This document shows, piece after piece, positions 1 to 6,748 of a stretch of DNA of 7,567 nt. The DNA comes from Lysobacterales bacterium. Lineage in GTDB: Bacteria > Pseudomonadota > Gammaproteobacteria > Xanthomonadales > SZUA-36. Location of the stretch: assembly GCA_021648045.1 (NCBI GenBank), contig JAKITM010000109.1, forward strand, positions 1 through 7,567. Reading direction: 5' to 3'. Positions within the stretch are counted from its first letter, which is position 1, and the number at the start of each line of letters is the position of its first letter. The notes under the pieces were generated by a model. It saw only the letters and a program-made list of their open reading frames with translations. It did not search any database and had not been told where the DNA came from. The translations under genes were made by a program, and so were the position numbers.

Positions 1-131
1 GTGGAAATCCCGCGCGCCCAGCACGCGAGTTGTCAGCGAAAGAACAAGAGTATTTCAAATACAGTGCCGAGCATTACATAATTCTAAAGGATCAGTACCT
101 GAGTGCTGAGTTGGCCACGGACAATCAATAG
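1..131 (+). CDS. C-terminal end of a probable TRAP transporter small permease (DctQ-like), partial
   Basis: The frame starting at base 3 is open from the left edge to a TAG at 129-131 and gives 42 residues, including ELSAKEQEYFKYSAEHY. The other two forward frames close earlier (TAA near 81, TGA near 105). The TAG shares its last base with the GTG start of the dctM gene (TAGTG), an arrangement typical of translationally coupled subunits. In TRAP operons the gene directly before the large permease is usually the small four-helix permease DctQ, and a charged cytoplasmic tail like this one is plausible for it. The assignment rests on context: the piece is hydrophilic, has no membrane segment and no motif I can recognise. 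It could also be the tail of another upstream operon gene. Confidence 0.45.
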   Translation, partial: GNPARPARELSAKEQEYFKYSAEHYIILKDQYLSAELATDNQ

Positions 132-1492
132 TGGCGTTATTGCTTTTTCTTGCGGTTGCCCTAGCTTTGCTTGCCGGCTTTCCGGTGGCATTCACACTGG
201 CCGGGGTGGCGCTTATATTTGCTGCAATCGGCACGCTTACAGGTAGTTTTGACCCGAGTTTTCTGAGTGCATTTCCCAACCGCCTGTTTGGCATTATGGG
301 CAATCAAACGCTGATGGCTGTGCCGATATTTGTGTTTATGGGAGTCATGCTCGAACGCTCTAAGCTGGCAGATCAGTTGCTACGGGAAGTGACTCGGCTG
401 ATGCGCAGTTTGCCGGGCGGTTTGGGGGTTGCGGTGATGCTGGTAGGTGCTTTAATGGCGGCGAGCACCGGTATTGTCGGCGCAACCGTGGTTACCATGG
501 GTATTTTGTCTTTACCTACCATGATGCGCCAAGGATATGACAACCGCGTTGCTAGCGGAACAATCTGTGCAGCCGGAACTTTAGGGCAGGTGATTCCACC
601 TTCTATTGTACTGGTGTTATTGGGTGATGTGCTTTCAAATGCCTACCAGCAGGCACAGCTAAAAATGGGTATTTTTAGCCCGGAAACCGTATCGGTAGGA
701 GAGCTATTCGCCGGTGCTCTACTGCCGGGCTTGATACTGGTGGGCTTATATATTATATATCTGGTGGTACTTGCAATCATCTACCCTCAACGAATGCCGG
801 TTATGCCGGTATCAACAGATACAGGCACTGGTGTATTCAGAACACTAAAACTATTAGTTGCCCCGTTGTCTTTAATTCTTGCTGTGCTGGGCTCCATTCT
901 CACCGGTATTGCAACCCCAACCGAAGCCGCTGCTGTAGGGGCTGTGGGGGCTATGTTGTTGGCAGCCACCCAGAAAAAGCTCAATATTAAAACCCTTAGA
1001 TCGGTGGTTCGGGAAACCGCCAGGGTCAGTTCCATGGTGTTTATGATTCTGATTGCAGCCTCACTTTTTGCGCTGGTATTTCGTGGTTTTGGTGGGGATG
1101 AACTGGTTCAGGGACTATTAACCGGTTTACCCGGTGGTAAGTGGACGGCACTGCTGATAGTCATGTTAGTGATGTTTTTACTTGGCTTTGTGCTCGATTT
1201 TATCGAAATAATATTTATTGTCGTGCCGATAGTCGGCCCAATTTTGTTGGCAATGGATATCAACCCGGTATGGCTGGGAGTGATGATTGCAATGAATTTA
1301 CAAACCTCATTTTTGACGCCCCCGTTCGGGTTTTCACTGTTTTATTTGCGCGGGGTTGCACCCGATAGTATCGCCACTACAGAAATCTACAAAGGGGTTA
1401 TCCCCTTTGTGCTGATCCAAATTTTAATGCTGGGAGCTTTGGTTTTTTGGCCCGGGTTAGCAACCTGGTTGCCAGGCTTGCTGTATTCCTGA
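131..1492 (+). CDS. dctM: TRAP transporter large permease subunit (DctM)
   Basis: This is the 12-helix-type membrane subunit of a tripartite ATP-independent periplasmic transporter. It imports an organic acid or similar solute, delivered by a periplasmic DctP-type receptor, using an ion gradient. The 453 residues are almost wholly hydrophobic helices, a normal length for the family. Family hallmarks are present in order: GIVGATVVTMGILSLP (about 114-129), GTLGQVIPPSIVLVLLGD (about 149-166), GIATPTEAAAVGAVGA (about 259-274), the VLDFIEIIFIVVPIVGPIL segment (about 354-372), and QTSFLTPPFGFSLFYLRGVAP (about 391-411). The GTG start overlaps the preceding stop, which favours it despite a weak ribosome binding site. 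The sequence resembles the DctM group often named mannitol/chloroaromatic compound transporters, but the substrate cannot be read from the permease. The receptor gene is not in the window. Confidence 0.96.
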   Translation: MALLLFLAVALALLAGFPVAFTLAGVALIFAAIGTLTGSFDPSFLSAFPNRLFGIMGNQTLMAVPIFVFMGVMLERSKLADQLLREVTRLMRSLPGGLGVAVMLVGALMAASTGIVGATVVTMGILSLPTMMRQGYDNRVASGTICAAGTLGQVIPPSIVLVLLGDVLSNAYQQAQLKMGIFSPETVSVGELFAGALLPGLILVGLYIIYLVVLAIIYPQRMPVMPVSTDTGTGVFRTLKLLVAPLSLILAVLGSILTGIATPTEAAAVGAVGAMLLAATQKKLNIKTLRSVVRETARVSSMVFMILIAASLFALVFRGFGGDELVQGLLTGLPGGKWTALLIVMLVMFLLGFVLDFIEIIFIVVPIVGPILLAMDINPVWLGVMIAMNLQTSFLTPPFGFSLFYLRGVAPDSIATTEIYKGVIPFVLIQILMLGALVFWPGLATWLPGLLYS

Positions 1493-1503
1493 GCACTTTA
1501 GAT

Positions 1504-1553
1504 AACACTGAGATATAACGCTGATGGTGATTTTCGGCTAAACTTAGTGTTTT
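1504..1553 (+). terminator. Possible weak terminator hairpin after dctM
   Basis: AACACTGAG (1504-1512) can pair along its full nine bases, with one G-U pair, with CTTAGTGTT (1543-1551), and a short T run (1550-1553) overlaps and follows the second arm. The 30-base loop is long for an intrinsic terminator and the T run is short, so this is a suggestion only. It lies about 12 bases after the dctM stop, where the TRAP operon would be expected to end. Confidence 0.3.
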
Positions 1554-1586
1554 ATTCCATAACACCATAACAAGCGAGGAAATTCC

Positions 1587-1967
1587 ATGATTGGGTATAT
1601 TACTGTAGGTACGAATGATATAAAACGCGCGGCTGAATTTTATGATGCCTTGCTGGGCGCCATGGGTGCGGGTCGTTTTCTTGAAGATGAGCGCTTCATC
1701 GCTTGGTCAGTTGCCCCGGAGTCGACGGGTTTTTGTATCACCAAACCATTTGACGAGAATTCAGCTACCGTCGGTAATGGTGATATGACGGCGTTTATTG
1801 TCGACAGCAATGAAAAAGTGGATGAGATGTATAAAAAAGCGATTGAACTGGGTGCTACCGATGAAGGCGAGCCAGGCTATCGCATGGACGGGTTTTATGC
1901 CGGCTACTTCCGCGATCTTGATGGCAACAAATTAAACTTCTTCCACATGCCGGCACCAACGGGCTAA
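1587..1967 (+). CDS. VOC family (glyoxalase/bleomycin resistance fold) protein
   Basis: A 126-residue protein of the vicinal oxygen chelate superfamily. The N-terminal module reads MIGYITVGTNDIKRAAEFYDALL, the standard beta strand plus helix of the fold. The C-terminal module ends GFYAGYFRDLDGNKLNFFHM, matching the usual F-x-D-x-DGN-x-(I/L)-E ending. One gene copy encodes two half-modules, the normal length for single-domain members. GAGG lies seven bases before the ATG (around 1575-1579), giving a good ribosome binding site. In metal-dependent members a His sits near 'H(V/I)T(I/V)G' and a Glu after 'DGNK(I/L)'. Here these positions appear to be Tyr4 and Asn, so a classical metal site may be absent. 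The substrate and reaction are unknown. The next gene starts 10 bases downstream, suggesting co-transcription. Confidence 0.9.
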   Translation: MIGYITVGTNDIKRAAEFYDALLGAMGAGRFLEDERFIAWSVAPESTGFCITKPFDENSATVGNGDMTAFIVDSNEKVDEMYKKAIELGATDEGEPGYRMDGFYAGYFRDLDGNKLNFFHMPAPTG

Positions 1968-1977
1968 GGAAAGCTTG

Positions 1978-2295
1978 ATGTTTGTTGCGGTCTATGAATT
2001 TCAAATTAAAGTGGGATGTGAAAATGCATTCCGCGAGTCGTGGTCGCAACTAACCCATTGTATTTTCCAACAGAACGGCTCTCTGGGTTCGCGACTGCAC
2101 AAATTGGATGAAGATCGTTTTGTTGCTTATGCCCAGTGGCCCGACCGCCAGGCGTGGGAAAGTTCCGGTGAAAAAGGCCTGAATGAAGAAGGCGAAATAG
2201 CGCGCCGACAAATGTGGGAAACCCTTGAAGCTTCCAGCACGGTCTACGAACTCGACTTGCTGGAAGATTATTTACAACAGAATATTTGCTCGTAA
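1978..2295 (+). CDS. ABM-fold (antibiotic biosynthesis monooxygenase-like) small protein
   Basis: A 105-residue protein with the dimeric alpha/beta-barrel ABM pattern: an N-terminal strand (FVAVYEFQIKVG), a helix with E-x-x-F-R-E-S-W, a strand carrying GSLGSRLHKL, then the typical 'DRFVAYAQWPDRQAWE' segment, and a final strand STVYELDLLEDY. Members include heme-degrading and quinol-oxidising enzymes and many of unknown function, so no reaction is assigned. The ATG at 1978 is chosen because AGGA (1967-1970) sits seven bases before it; an in-frame TTG one codon earlier would be only four bases from that site. The gene begins 10 bases after the VOC stop, and its own stop at 2293-2295 is 32 bases before the cvfB start, so the three genes are probably one transcript. 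Confidence 0.85.
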   Translation: MFVAVYEFQIKVGCENAFRESWSQLTHCIFQQNGSLGSRLHKLDEDRFVAYAQWPDRQAWESSGEKGLNEEGEIARRQMWETLEASSTVYELDLLEDYLQQNICS

Positions 2296-2327
2296 TGTGT
2301 AACTTACAGGAAAAAAACCGGATAGTT

Positions 2328-3200
2328 ATGGCAATTGAAGTAGGAAAAATGAACCGCTTGCGGGTTGACCGGGTGGTTGATTTCGGCGTTTACCTCATGT
2401 CCTTGGATGCAAGCCCAAGCAGCGAAGCTGAAGCCTCAGAAAAACGCGAAGGCATCCTCCTGCCCAGCCGGTATATTCCCGATGGCCTTGAGGTTGATGA
2501 CCAGATAGCAGTTTTTGTGTATGCAGATTCTGAAGATCGTTTGTTGGCAACCACAGAAACCCCGAAAGCAATGGCCGGTGAAGCCGCATTCTTGCGCGTG
2601 GTGGCGGTTAATCGCACCGGTACCTTCCTCGACTGGGGCTTACCCAAGGACTTAATGCTGCCTTATGGTGAGCAAAAGCGTGAACTAGAACCCGGGCAGT
2701 TCTGCGCCGTGTTTGTGTATAAAGACAAATATTCCGAGCGCGTGGTTGCCTCCACTCGGCTGAATCGCCACATCGGGCTGACCCCTGCGTATTACAAACC
2801 CGGCGAGCAAGTAGATATTATGGTGGTGGCACGCACCGATCTAGGGCACAAAGTGATTGTTAATAACGAACACTGGGGTTTGCTCTACGAAAACGAAATA
2901 TTCAAAGCCCTGCGAAATGGTCTGAAAACTAAAGCCTGGGTTAAAAAAGTCGTCAACGACGACAAAGTCGATCTAACCTTATCCCCACCCATCAGCGAGC
3001 GCTTCAGCACTGTCGCCGATCAGGTGCTCAAAGCGATTGAGGCCAATGACGGCTTCCTGCCCTTAACAGACAAGTCTTCACCGGAAGCAATCCGTCGCCG
3101 CTTCGGTATTTCGAAACGAGATTTCAAAGCGGCCGTGGGCAAACTCTACAAATTGCGCATGATTACGATTGAGGCCGATGGGCTTTATATAAAGAACTAA
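2328..3200 (+). CDS. cvfB: CvfB-type S1 RNA-binding protein
   Basis: A 290-residue cytoplasmic protein of the CvfB/YitL family: consecutive S1-like OB-fold domains followed by a winged helix, thought to bind RNA and influence gene expression. The first S1-like unit is IEVGKMNRLRVDRVVDFGVYL...GILLPSRYIP (about 3-52). The second holds VVAVNRTGTFLDWGLPKDLMLPYGEQ (about 90-115). The third, canonical S1 domain covers about 155-225 with HWGLLYENEIF and DDKVDLTLSPP. The winged helix occupies about 235-290 (SPEAIRRRFGISKRDFKAAVGKLYKLRMI). The ATG at 2328 is preferred because family proteins begin just before the I-x-(V/I)-G-x-x-x-x-L motif. Upstream in-frame TTG (2286) and ATG (2295) overlap the previous stop and would add unconserved residues. 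A Ser/Glu-rich loop (MSLDASPSSEAEASEKRE) enlarges the first domain. This looks like the last core gene before the AT-rich island. Confidence 0.92.
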   Translation: MAIEVGKMNRLRVDRVVDFGVYLMSLDASPSSEAEASEKREGILLPSRYIPDGLEVDDQIAVFVYADSEDRLLATTETPKAMAGEAAFLRVVAVNRTGTFLDWGLPKDLMLPYGEQKRELEPGQFCAVFVYKDKYSERVVASTRLNRHIGLTPAYYKPGEQVDIMVVARTDLGHKVIVNNEHWGLLYENEIFKALRNGLKTKAWVKKVVNDDKVDLTLSPPISERFSTVADQVLKAIEANDGFLPLTDKSSPEAIRRRFGISKRDFKAAVGKLYKLRMITIEADGLYIKN

Positions 3201-3214
3201 GCTGGTGCGCCAGC
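3201..3214 (+). terminator. Hairpin directly after cvfB, possible weak terminator
   Basis: GCTGGTGCGCCAGC starts on the base after the cvfB TAA and forms a GC-rich five-base stem (GCTGG/CCAGC) with a TGCG loop, or six pairs if T-G is counted. No T run follows (CTATAACC), so it does not meet the intrinsic-terminator pattern. It may simply stall RNA polymerase or limit RNA decay. It marks the edge between the core gene and the decayed gene on the other strand. Confidence 0.3.
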
Positions 3215-3226
3215 CTATAACCAAAC

Positions 3227-3504
3227 TTAGACTTTAATCGCTTTTACTAGCCGAAATTCGATCTTTGGAAAAAAGCATTTTCTGAGTTTGGCTATTTTGC
3301 ATGATACTTATCGATCAATTTGAAGTAACCATCAGCACTAAAATAATCCGTTATTCTGAACTAAGGTGTTTTCTATGAATTCAATGAATTCGACCTAAAC
3401 ATCACCGCCACATTGAGAACAATCAGATAACTTTGTTTCCGGAGTATGAATATGTAAATCCCAACGCCGCCATTCAGAGCCTTTTTAGAGTTTAATAGCT
3501 CCAT
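3227..3504 (-). pseudogene. Decayed N-terminus of a TrlF-like PHP-domain AAA ATPase gene
   Basis: No intact ORF exists here, but minus-strand pieces in three frames read in order as one protein start. (a) ATG at 3504-3502 gives MELLNSKK, up to a five-A run (3482-3486). (b) Shifting frame there gives GSEWRRWDLHIHTPETKLSD, then a TAG at 3397-3395 where TGG would fit, then VEFIEFIENTL (3394-3362). (c) Another frame gives ITDYFSADGYFKLIDKYHAK (3354-3295), then a TAG (3294-3292) and PNSENA. (d) A third shift at the six-T run (3274-3269) gives FFPKIEFRLVKAIKV and a TAA (3229-3227). WDLHIHTP is the N-terminal metal-binding HxH motif of PHP phosphoesterase domains. The combination WRKWDLHIHTP...TDYFS-DGY...FP-IE-RL is, as I recall it, the start of TrlF-type ATPases associated with phage defence. 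About 15-30 codons seem deleted between (b) and (c), and everything after the first roughly 100 residues is missing. It starts 12 bases after the res stop, as the next gene of that operon would. Confidence 0.82.
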
Positions 3505-3516
3505 AGGTGCTCTCTA

Positions 3517-6500
3517 TTATACCTGCACTATCTGCATAAGTTTTTCATAGCTATTTACAACATCGTACTTCACTTGATCCGAAGTGATTTTTTTGAAGAA
3601 TTTTTTAGCACACTTTATTTTCACATTTTCTATTTCTTTAAGCTGCAAAGAACTCATAGTCCCCTTTGTTTCGGCAATAAAATATATGTGCTTAACAGCC
3701 CCTTGTTTGAACGAAATAGCCCAATCTGGGTTATAGTTTCCAACTGGTGTTGGTATTGAAAAGCCTCTTGGGAGCTTTGCGTAAACAACTACTTCTGAGC
3801 TGGTATCAAGCTCTTGCACAAATTTTCTTTCTATATCCGAGTCTGTGAATACATAATCATAAATATGCTGTTTTACTGGTATGGCTTTACTAAAATTTGC
3901 TTTTGGTTTTTCGACAGTAAATATATCTGCATCATAGACTTCATCTATGGGGTCATAAGACAAGTGCTCAATAATTGTTGAAGCTTTTTGTTCGTTAATT
4001 AGTACTGACACTTTTGCGATGAAATCTTCTGGATTAGTAGGGTACAAAGTAAATACGGCTGTGTTAACTTGTTTTAATATGCTACCAATAGTCCTTCTGG
4101 TTAATTGAGTGTTTTCAGAAATCTGCCCTATAAGATCATATCTTATAGCCGACTTAATAGAGTCGCTGTATGTTTCTGTAGAAGTTTCAGAAGCTTTAAA
4201 CGCGGCTCCATCCTTGATTTTTTCATAAGTGGTGGTATCTGTTTGCGATCCTGATTCAATAACATATTGTAAAGGGGATATTTTCAAGCTGCCTTTTTCA
4301 TTGAGTGCTTGTACACACTTTCTAATAAGTTCGTTTGAATCAAAGTCCACCGTATAGACAGCCTTGCGATTAATCTTACTCCAAAGTTGCTGAAACTCTT
4401 TTTTATCGAAGTTTGCATTTAGAGGGTTTTCTTTTGCTTTGCGGCCATCTTCAATATCTGGCAATAGAGCCGCACTAAAGACGCCGCTAATCAGATGATG
4501 AATTTCTTCTGTATAGGGCTTTAGAGTTTCAGGTAACTCTGCGAGTTTTCCTTCTCGCTTAGCCTTGTGATATATATCCGCGATCATGTCGTTATCATCT
4601 GTATAATCATTTTTCAGGAGGTAACGGTAAATTTGTTTTGCCATTTGAGCATCAATTTTCATGCTACCACCTTTTGTCTTGATGATTTTTCCTTGAAAAT
4701 AATCTTCGTTAGCAGCCCTGGGACGCGCCGAAAGAGAATCGGCTGTTTCTTTAAGAAGTGCTTTTACAAAATCTCTGTAACTTTCGTTTGCAATAACTGT
4801 TAATACATTAATCTGGTGAACATTTAATGGATTATCCATACGCTCACCGTTTTGATTGACTGCAAGTCGCAAACCGCGGCCTAGCTCTTGTCGTCTTGTA
4901 ATCGTATTGTCATAGTTCAGGTTCTTAAGCTGGCAAATATTAAAAACATTGGGGTTATCCCAACCTTCACGCAGTGCCGAATGAGAAAAGATAAACCGTA
5001 CTGGCTCCGCTAATGACAAAAGCCTTTTCTTATCTTTCAAGATCAGGTCATATGCATCAACATCATCAGAAGCATCCGCACCTCGCTTTATTTTGGAATT
5101 TATAAGCTTTTTCTTTTTGTCTTTTGAGAAATATCCTTCATGTGTTCTTTTTGTTGCAATATTTTTTAGGTATTTATTGTAAGCAGTATCTTCTAATGAT
5201 AAAACTTCCTTCAAATATTGGTTGTATTCTTCTTCAAATACTTTGGCATATTCGCCGCGTGTGTCTACTGGATTATCATAATCCCGATATTTTGCTACTT
5301 CATCAATAAAGAAAAGAGACAGTACTTTAAGTCCCTGATGAAAAAGAGCCTGTTCTTTGTCAAAGTGAGCTTTGATTGTTTCTCTTATTTGAATACGGCG
5401 TAGTGCTTGTTCATTAATATTCCCAATGGCATCACCAACTGTAAGCTCAACACCGTTGGTAAAGTTCAGTGTATCTTTAACTGCATCAATGTCAGAAACA
5501 ACGAAACCCCTATATTCTTCTAGCTCCTTAGATTTTTCAAATAAATTATCGCCTTTGCCAATTTTCCGAACAGTGCGTTTAATACCGTTGTTCTGTTTAA
5601 TTTCAAATTCAACCCGCGCTATAGGCGGTTTGGTAGATGACACCTCAATGGATTGCAGGTAGAGATAAGCGTTTGCTCCACTCAATCCCTTAATGGATAT
5701 TCCTCTTACAGCAATTTTTTTAACTAACTTCTGGTTATAGGCATCCAAGGCATCAAGGCGATGTATTTTATTATGCTCTGTTTTATGCGTGGCCGAGTAT
5801 CGTAAGGTAAACAGTGGTTCAAATTCAGCCAGAGATTCCATTGTTTTCTTACCTTCCATTTTCTGTGGCTCATCAAGAATAAGTATTGGGCGATTCTTTT
5901 TAATCACATCAATGGGTCGGCGGGATTGGAAATCATCAAGCTCCATATATATACGGCGGGCATCTTTTCCGCGTGCTGCAAAGGCTTGCACATTGATAAC
6001 CATGACATTTATACCCGCATCAGATGAATAGTTTTCAATCTCATGCAGTGATTTTGAATTATAGATGAATGCTTTAGCGCGTTTACCGTATTCTTCTAAA
6101 AAATGATCCGCCATACCATCAAATGATTGATAGACACCTTCACGAATAGCAATACTCGGTACAACCACAATGAATTTATTCCAACCGTAGCGCTTGTTCA
6201 TCTCGAACATGGTTTTGATATAACAGTATGTTTTACCTGTCCCGGTTTCCATTTCTATATCGAGATTAATCGCACATGACTTTGTTTTCACCAACTCATC
6301 AGATATAGGCAGATTTTGTTTTTGCTGAACATCTTGAACATTGGTGAATATTTGCGGAGGTGTAAGCATTAGGTCATTATTTTTAAACCCGTCTGTCAAG
6401 ATATTGGCTTGGCTTTGCCCCATGGCATCCACTTCTCTACCCGGATCAATACGGTACGACAAAGAAGAGAGCTTGGGTTGACCAGCAAAGCAGTCCACCA

Positions 6501-6555
6501 CCGCGTCTACTGCCTCGGTTTGATAAGGGAGCTGTTTAAATTTCAAATTCTTCAT
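3517..6555 (-). CDS. res: Type III restriction endonuclease subunit Res (SF2 helicase plus PD-(D/E)xK nuclease)
   Basis: A 1012-residue DNA translocase/nuclease. In type III systems Res works with a Mod methyltransferase to cut DNA carrying two unmethylated sites. Helicase motifs are visible in order: a Q-like LPYQTEAVDAVVDCF (9-23), Walker A METGTGKT (102-109), VVVPSIAIREGV (130-141), Walker B ILILDEPQKMEG (224-235), YSAT (253-256), SHSALREGWDNPNVF (524-538) and RRQELGRGLRL (554-564). The C-terminal nuclease shows NPDW (P943, D944) and AETKG (E962, K964), the expected PD...ExK arrangement. No key residue is missing and the length is typical, so the gene looks functional. AAGGA (6560-6564) lies four bases before the ATG. 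The coding sequence is much more AT-rich than the genes at 131-3200, suggesting horizontal acquisition. No mod gene is in the window. It follows fic on the same strand after a 217-bp gap. Confidence 0.95.
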   Translation of the reverse strand: MKNLKFKQLPYQTEAVDAVVDCFAGQPKLSSLSYRIDPGREVDAMGQSQANILTDGFKNNDLMLTPPQIFTNVQDVQQKQNLPISDELVKTKSCAINLDIEMETGTGKTYCYIKTMFEMNKRYGWNKFIVVVPSIAIREGVYQSFDGMADHFLEEYGKRAKAFIYNSKSLHEIENYSSDAGINVMVINVQAFAARGKDARRIYMELDDFQSRRPIDVIKKNRPILILDEPQKMEGKKTMESLAEFEPLFTLRYSATHKTEHNKIHRLDALDAYNQKLVKKIAVRGISIKGLSGANAYLYLQSIEVSSTKPPIARVEFEIKQNNGIKRTVRKIGKGDNLFEKSKELEEYRGFVVSDIDAVKDTLNFTNGVELTVGDAIGNINEQALRRIQIRETIKAHFDKEQALFHQGLKVLSLFFIDEVAKYRDYDNPVDTRGEYAKVFEEEYNQYLKEVLSLEDTAYNKYLKNIATKRTHEGYFSKDKKKKLINSKIKRGADASDDVDAYDLILKDKKRLLSLAEPVRFIFSHSALREGWDNPNVFNICQLKNLNYDNTITRRQELGRGLRLAVNQNGERMDNPLNVHQINVLTVIANESYRDFVKALLKETADSLSARPRAANEDYFQGKIIKTKGGSMKIDAQMAKQIYRYLLKNDYTDDNDMIADIYHKAKREGKLAELPETLKPYTEEIHHLISGVFSAALLPDIEDGRKAKENPLNANFDKKEFQQLWSKINRKAVYTVDFDSNELIRKCVQALNEKGSLKISPLQYVIESGSQTDTTTYEKIKDGAAFKASETSTETYSDSIKSAIRYDLIGQISENTQLTRRTIGSILKQVNTAVFTLYPTNPEDFIAKVSVLINEQKASTIIEHLSYDPIDEVYDADIFTVEKPKANFSKAIPVKQHIYDYVFTDSDIERKFVQELDTSSEVVVYAKLPRGFSIPTPVGNYNPDWAISFKQGAVKHIYFIAETKGTMSSLQLKEIENVKIKCAKKFFKKITSDQVKYDVVNSYEKLMQIVQV

Positions 6556-6565
6556 AGTGTCCTTC

Positions 6566-6666
6566 TATTCTGCATTTTCTTAGTATCGGAATTTTAATAT
6601 TTAGCAGCTTCCAATATAATTTTTTTGTTTTCAATCAGTTGAATCAATTTTATTCTGCATTCTCTT
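6566..6666. repeat. Direct repeat pair TATTCTGCATTYTCTT
   Basis: TATTCTGCATTTTCTT at 6566-6581 and TATTCTGCATTCTCTT at 6651-6666 match at 15 of 16 bases, with starts 85 bases apart. On the minus strand they read AAGARAATGCAGAATA. The res-proximal copy lies just before the res ribosome binding site. The pair could mark a small duplication or insertion between fic and res, or be a pair of protein-binding sites. The sequence alone does not decide. Confidence 0.6.
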
Positions 6667-6677
6667 CAATCTTTATT

Positions 6678-6693
6678 GGAGTCCCCAGACTCC
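6678..6693 (-). repeat. Inverted repeat GGAGTC-TGGG-GACTCC
   Basis: GGAGTCCCCAGACTCC (plus strand) is a perfect six-base inverted repeat around a four-base centre. On the transcribed minus strand it would form a GC-rich hairpin with a TGGG loop, about 80 bases after the fic stop. AATAAAG follows rather than a T run, so it does not look like an intrinsic terminator. It might protect the upstream fic RNA or reduce read-through into res. Confidence 0.55.
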
Positions 6694-6748
6694 TGTAATG
6701 CGCTTGTGGAGCGTGATATCATAACTACGCTCCTCTAATGATTTTGTG
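6690..6748. repeat. Imperfect direct repeat at 40-base spacing (CACAANNNCATTANAGGAG on the minus strand)
   Basis: CTCCTGTAATGCGCTTGTG (6690-6708) and CTCCTCTAATGATTTTGTG (6730-6748) agree at 15 of 19 bases, in three perfect blocks of five. The starts are exactly 40 bases apart. The left copy overlaps the second arm of the GGAGTC inverted repeat, and the right copy overlaps the second arm of a GGAGCG...CGCTCC inverted repeat (6708-6713 and 6728-6733), so each copy is linked to its own hairpin. Two copies of a small structured unit, or tandem operator-like sites, would both fit. Confidence 0.5.

Noticed and set aside
787..1368. Short frames on both strands within dctM.
   Set aside because: They overlap conserved DctM motifs in other frames and show no independent coding evidence.
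3374..3391. Near-tandem repeat ATGAATTCAATGAATTC that could pass for an operator or for a short gene start.
   Set aside because: On the minus strand it encodes the repetitive EFIEFI part of the decayed TrlF-like gene, so the repeat is explained by codons.
3492..3519. Inverted repeat TAATAG...CTATTA overlapping the res stop codon, considered as a res terminator.
   Set aside because: The stem is six AT-rich pairs with a 16-base loop and no T run on the minus strand, and it covers the start region of the decayed downstream gene.
3574..6597. Several plus-strand open frames of 60-80 codons opposite res.
   Set aside because: They are antisense shadows of the conserved Res coding sequence, with no ribosome binding sites or family features.
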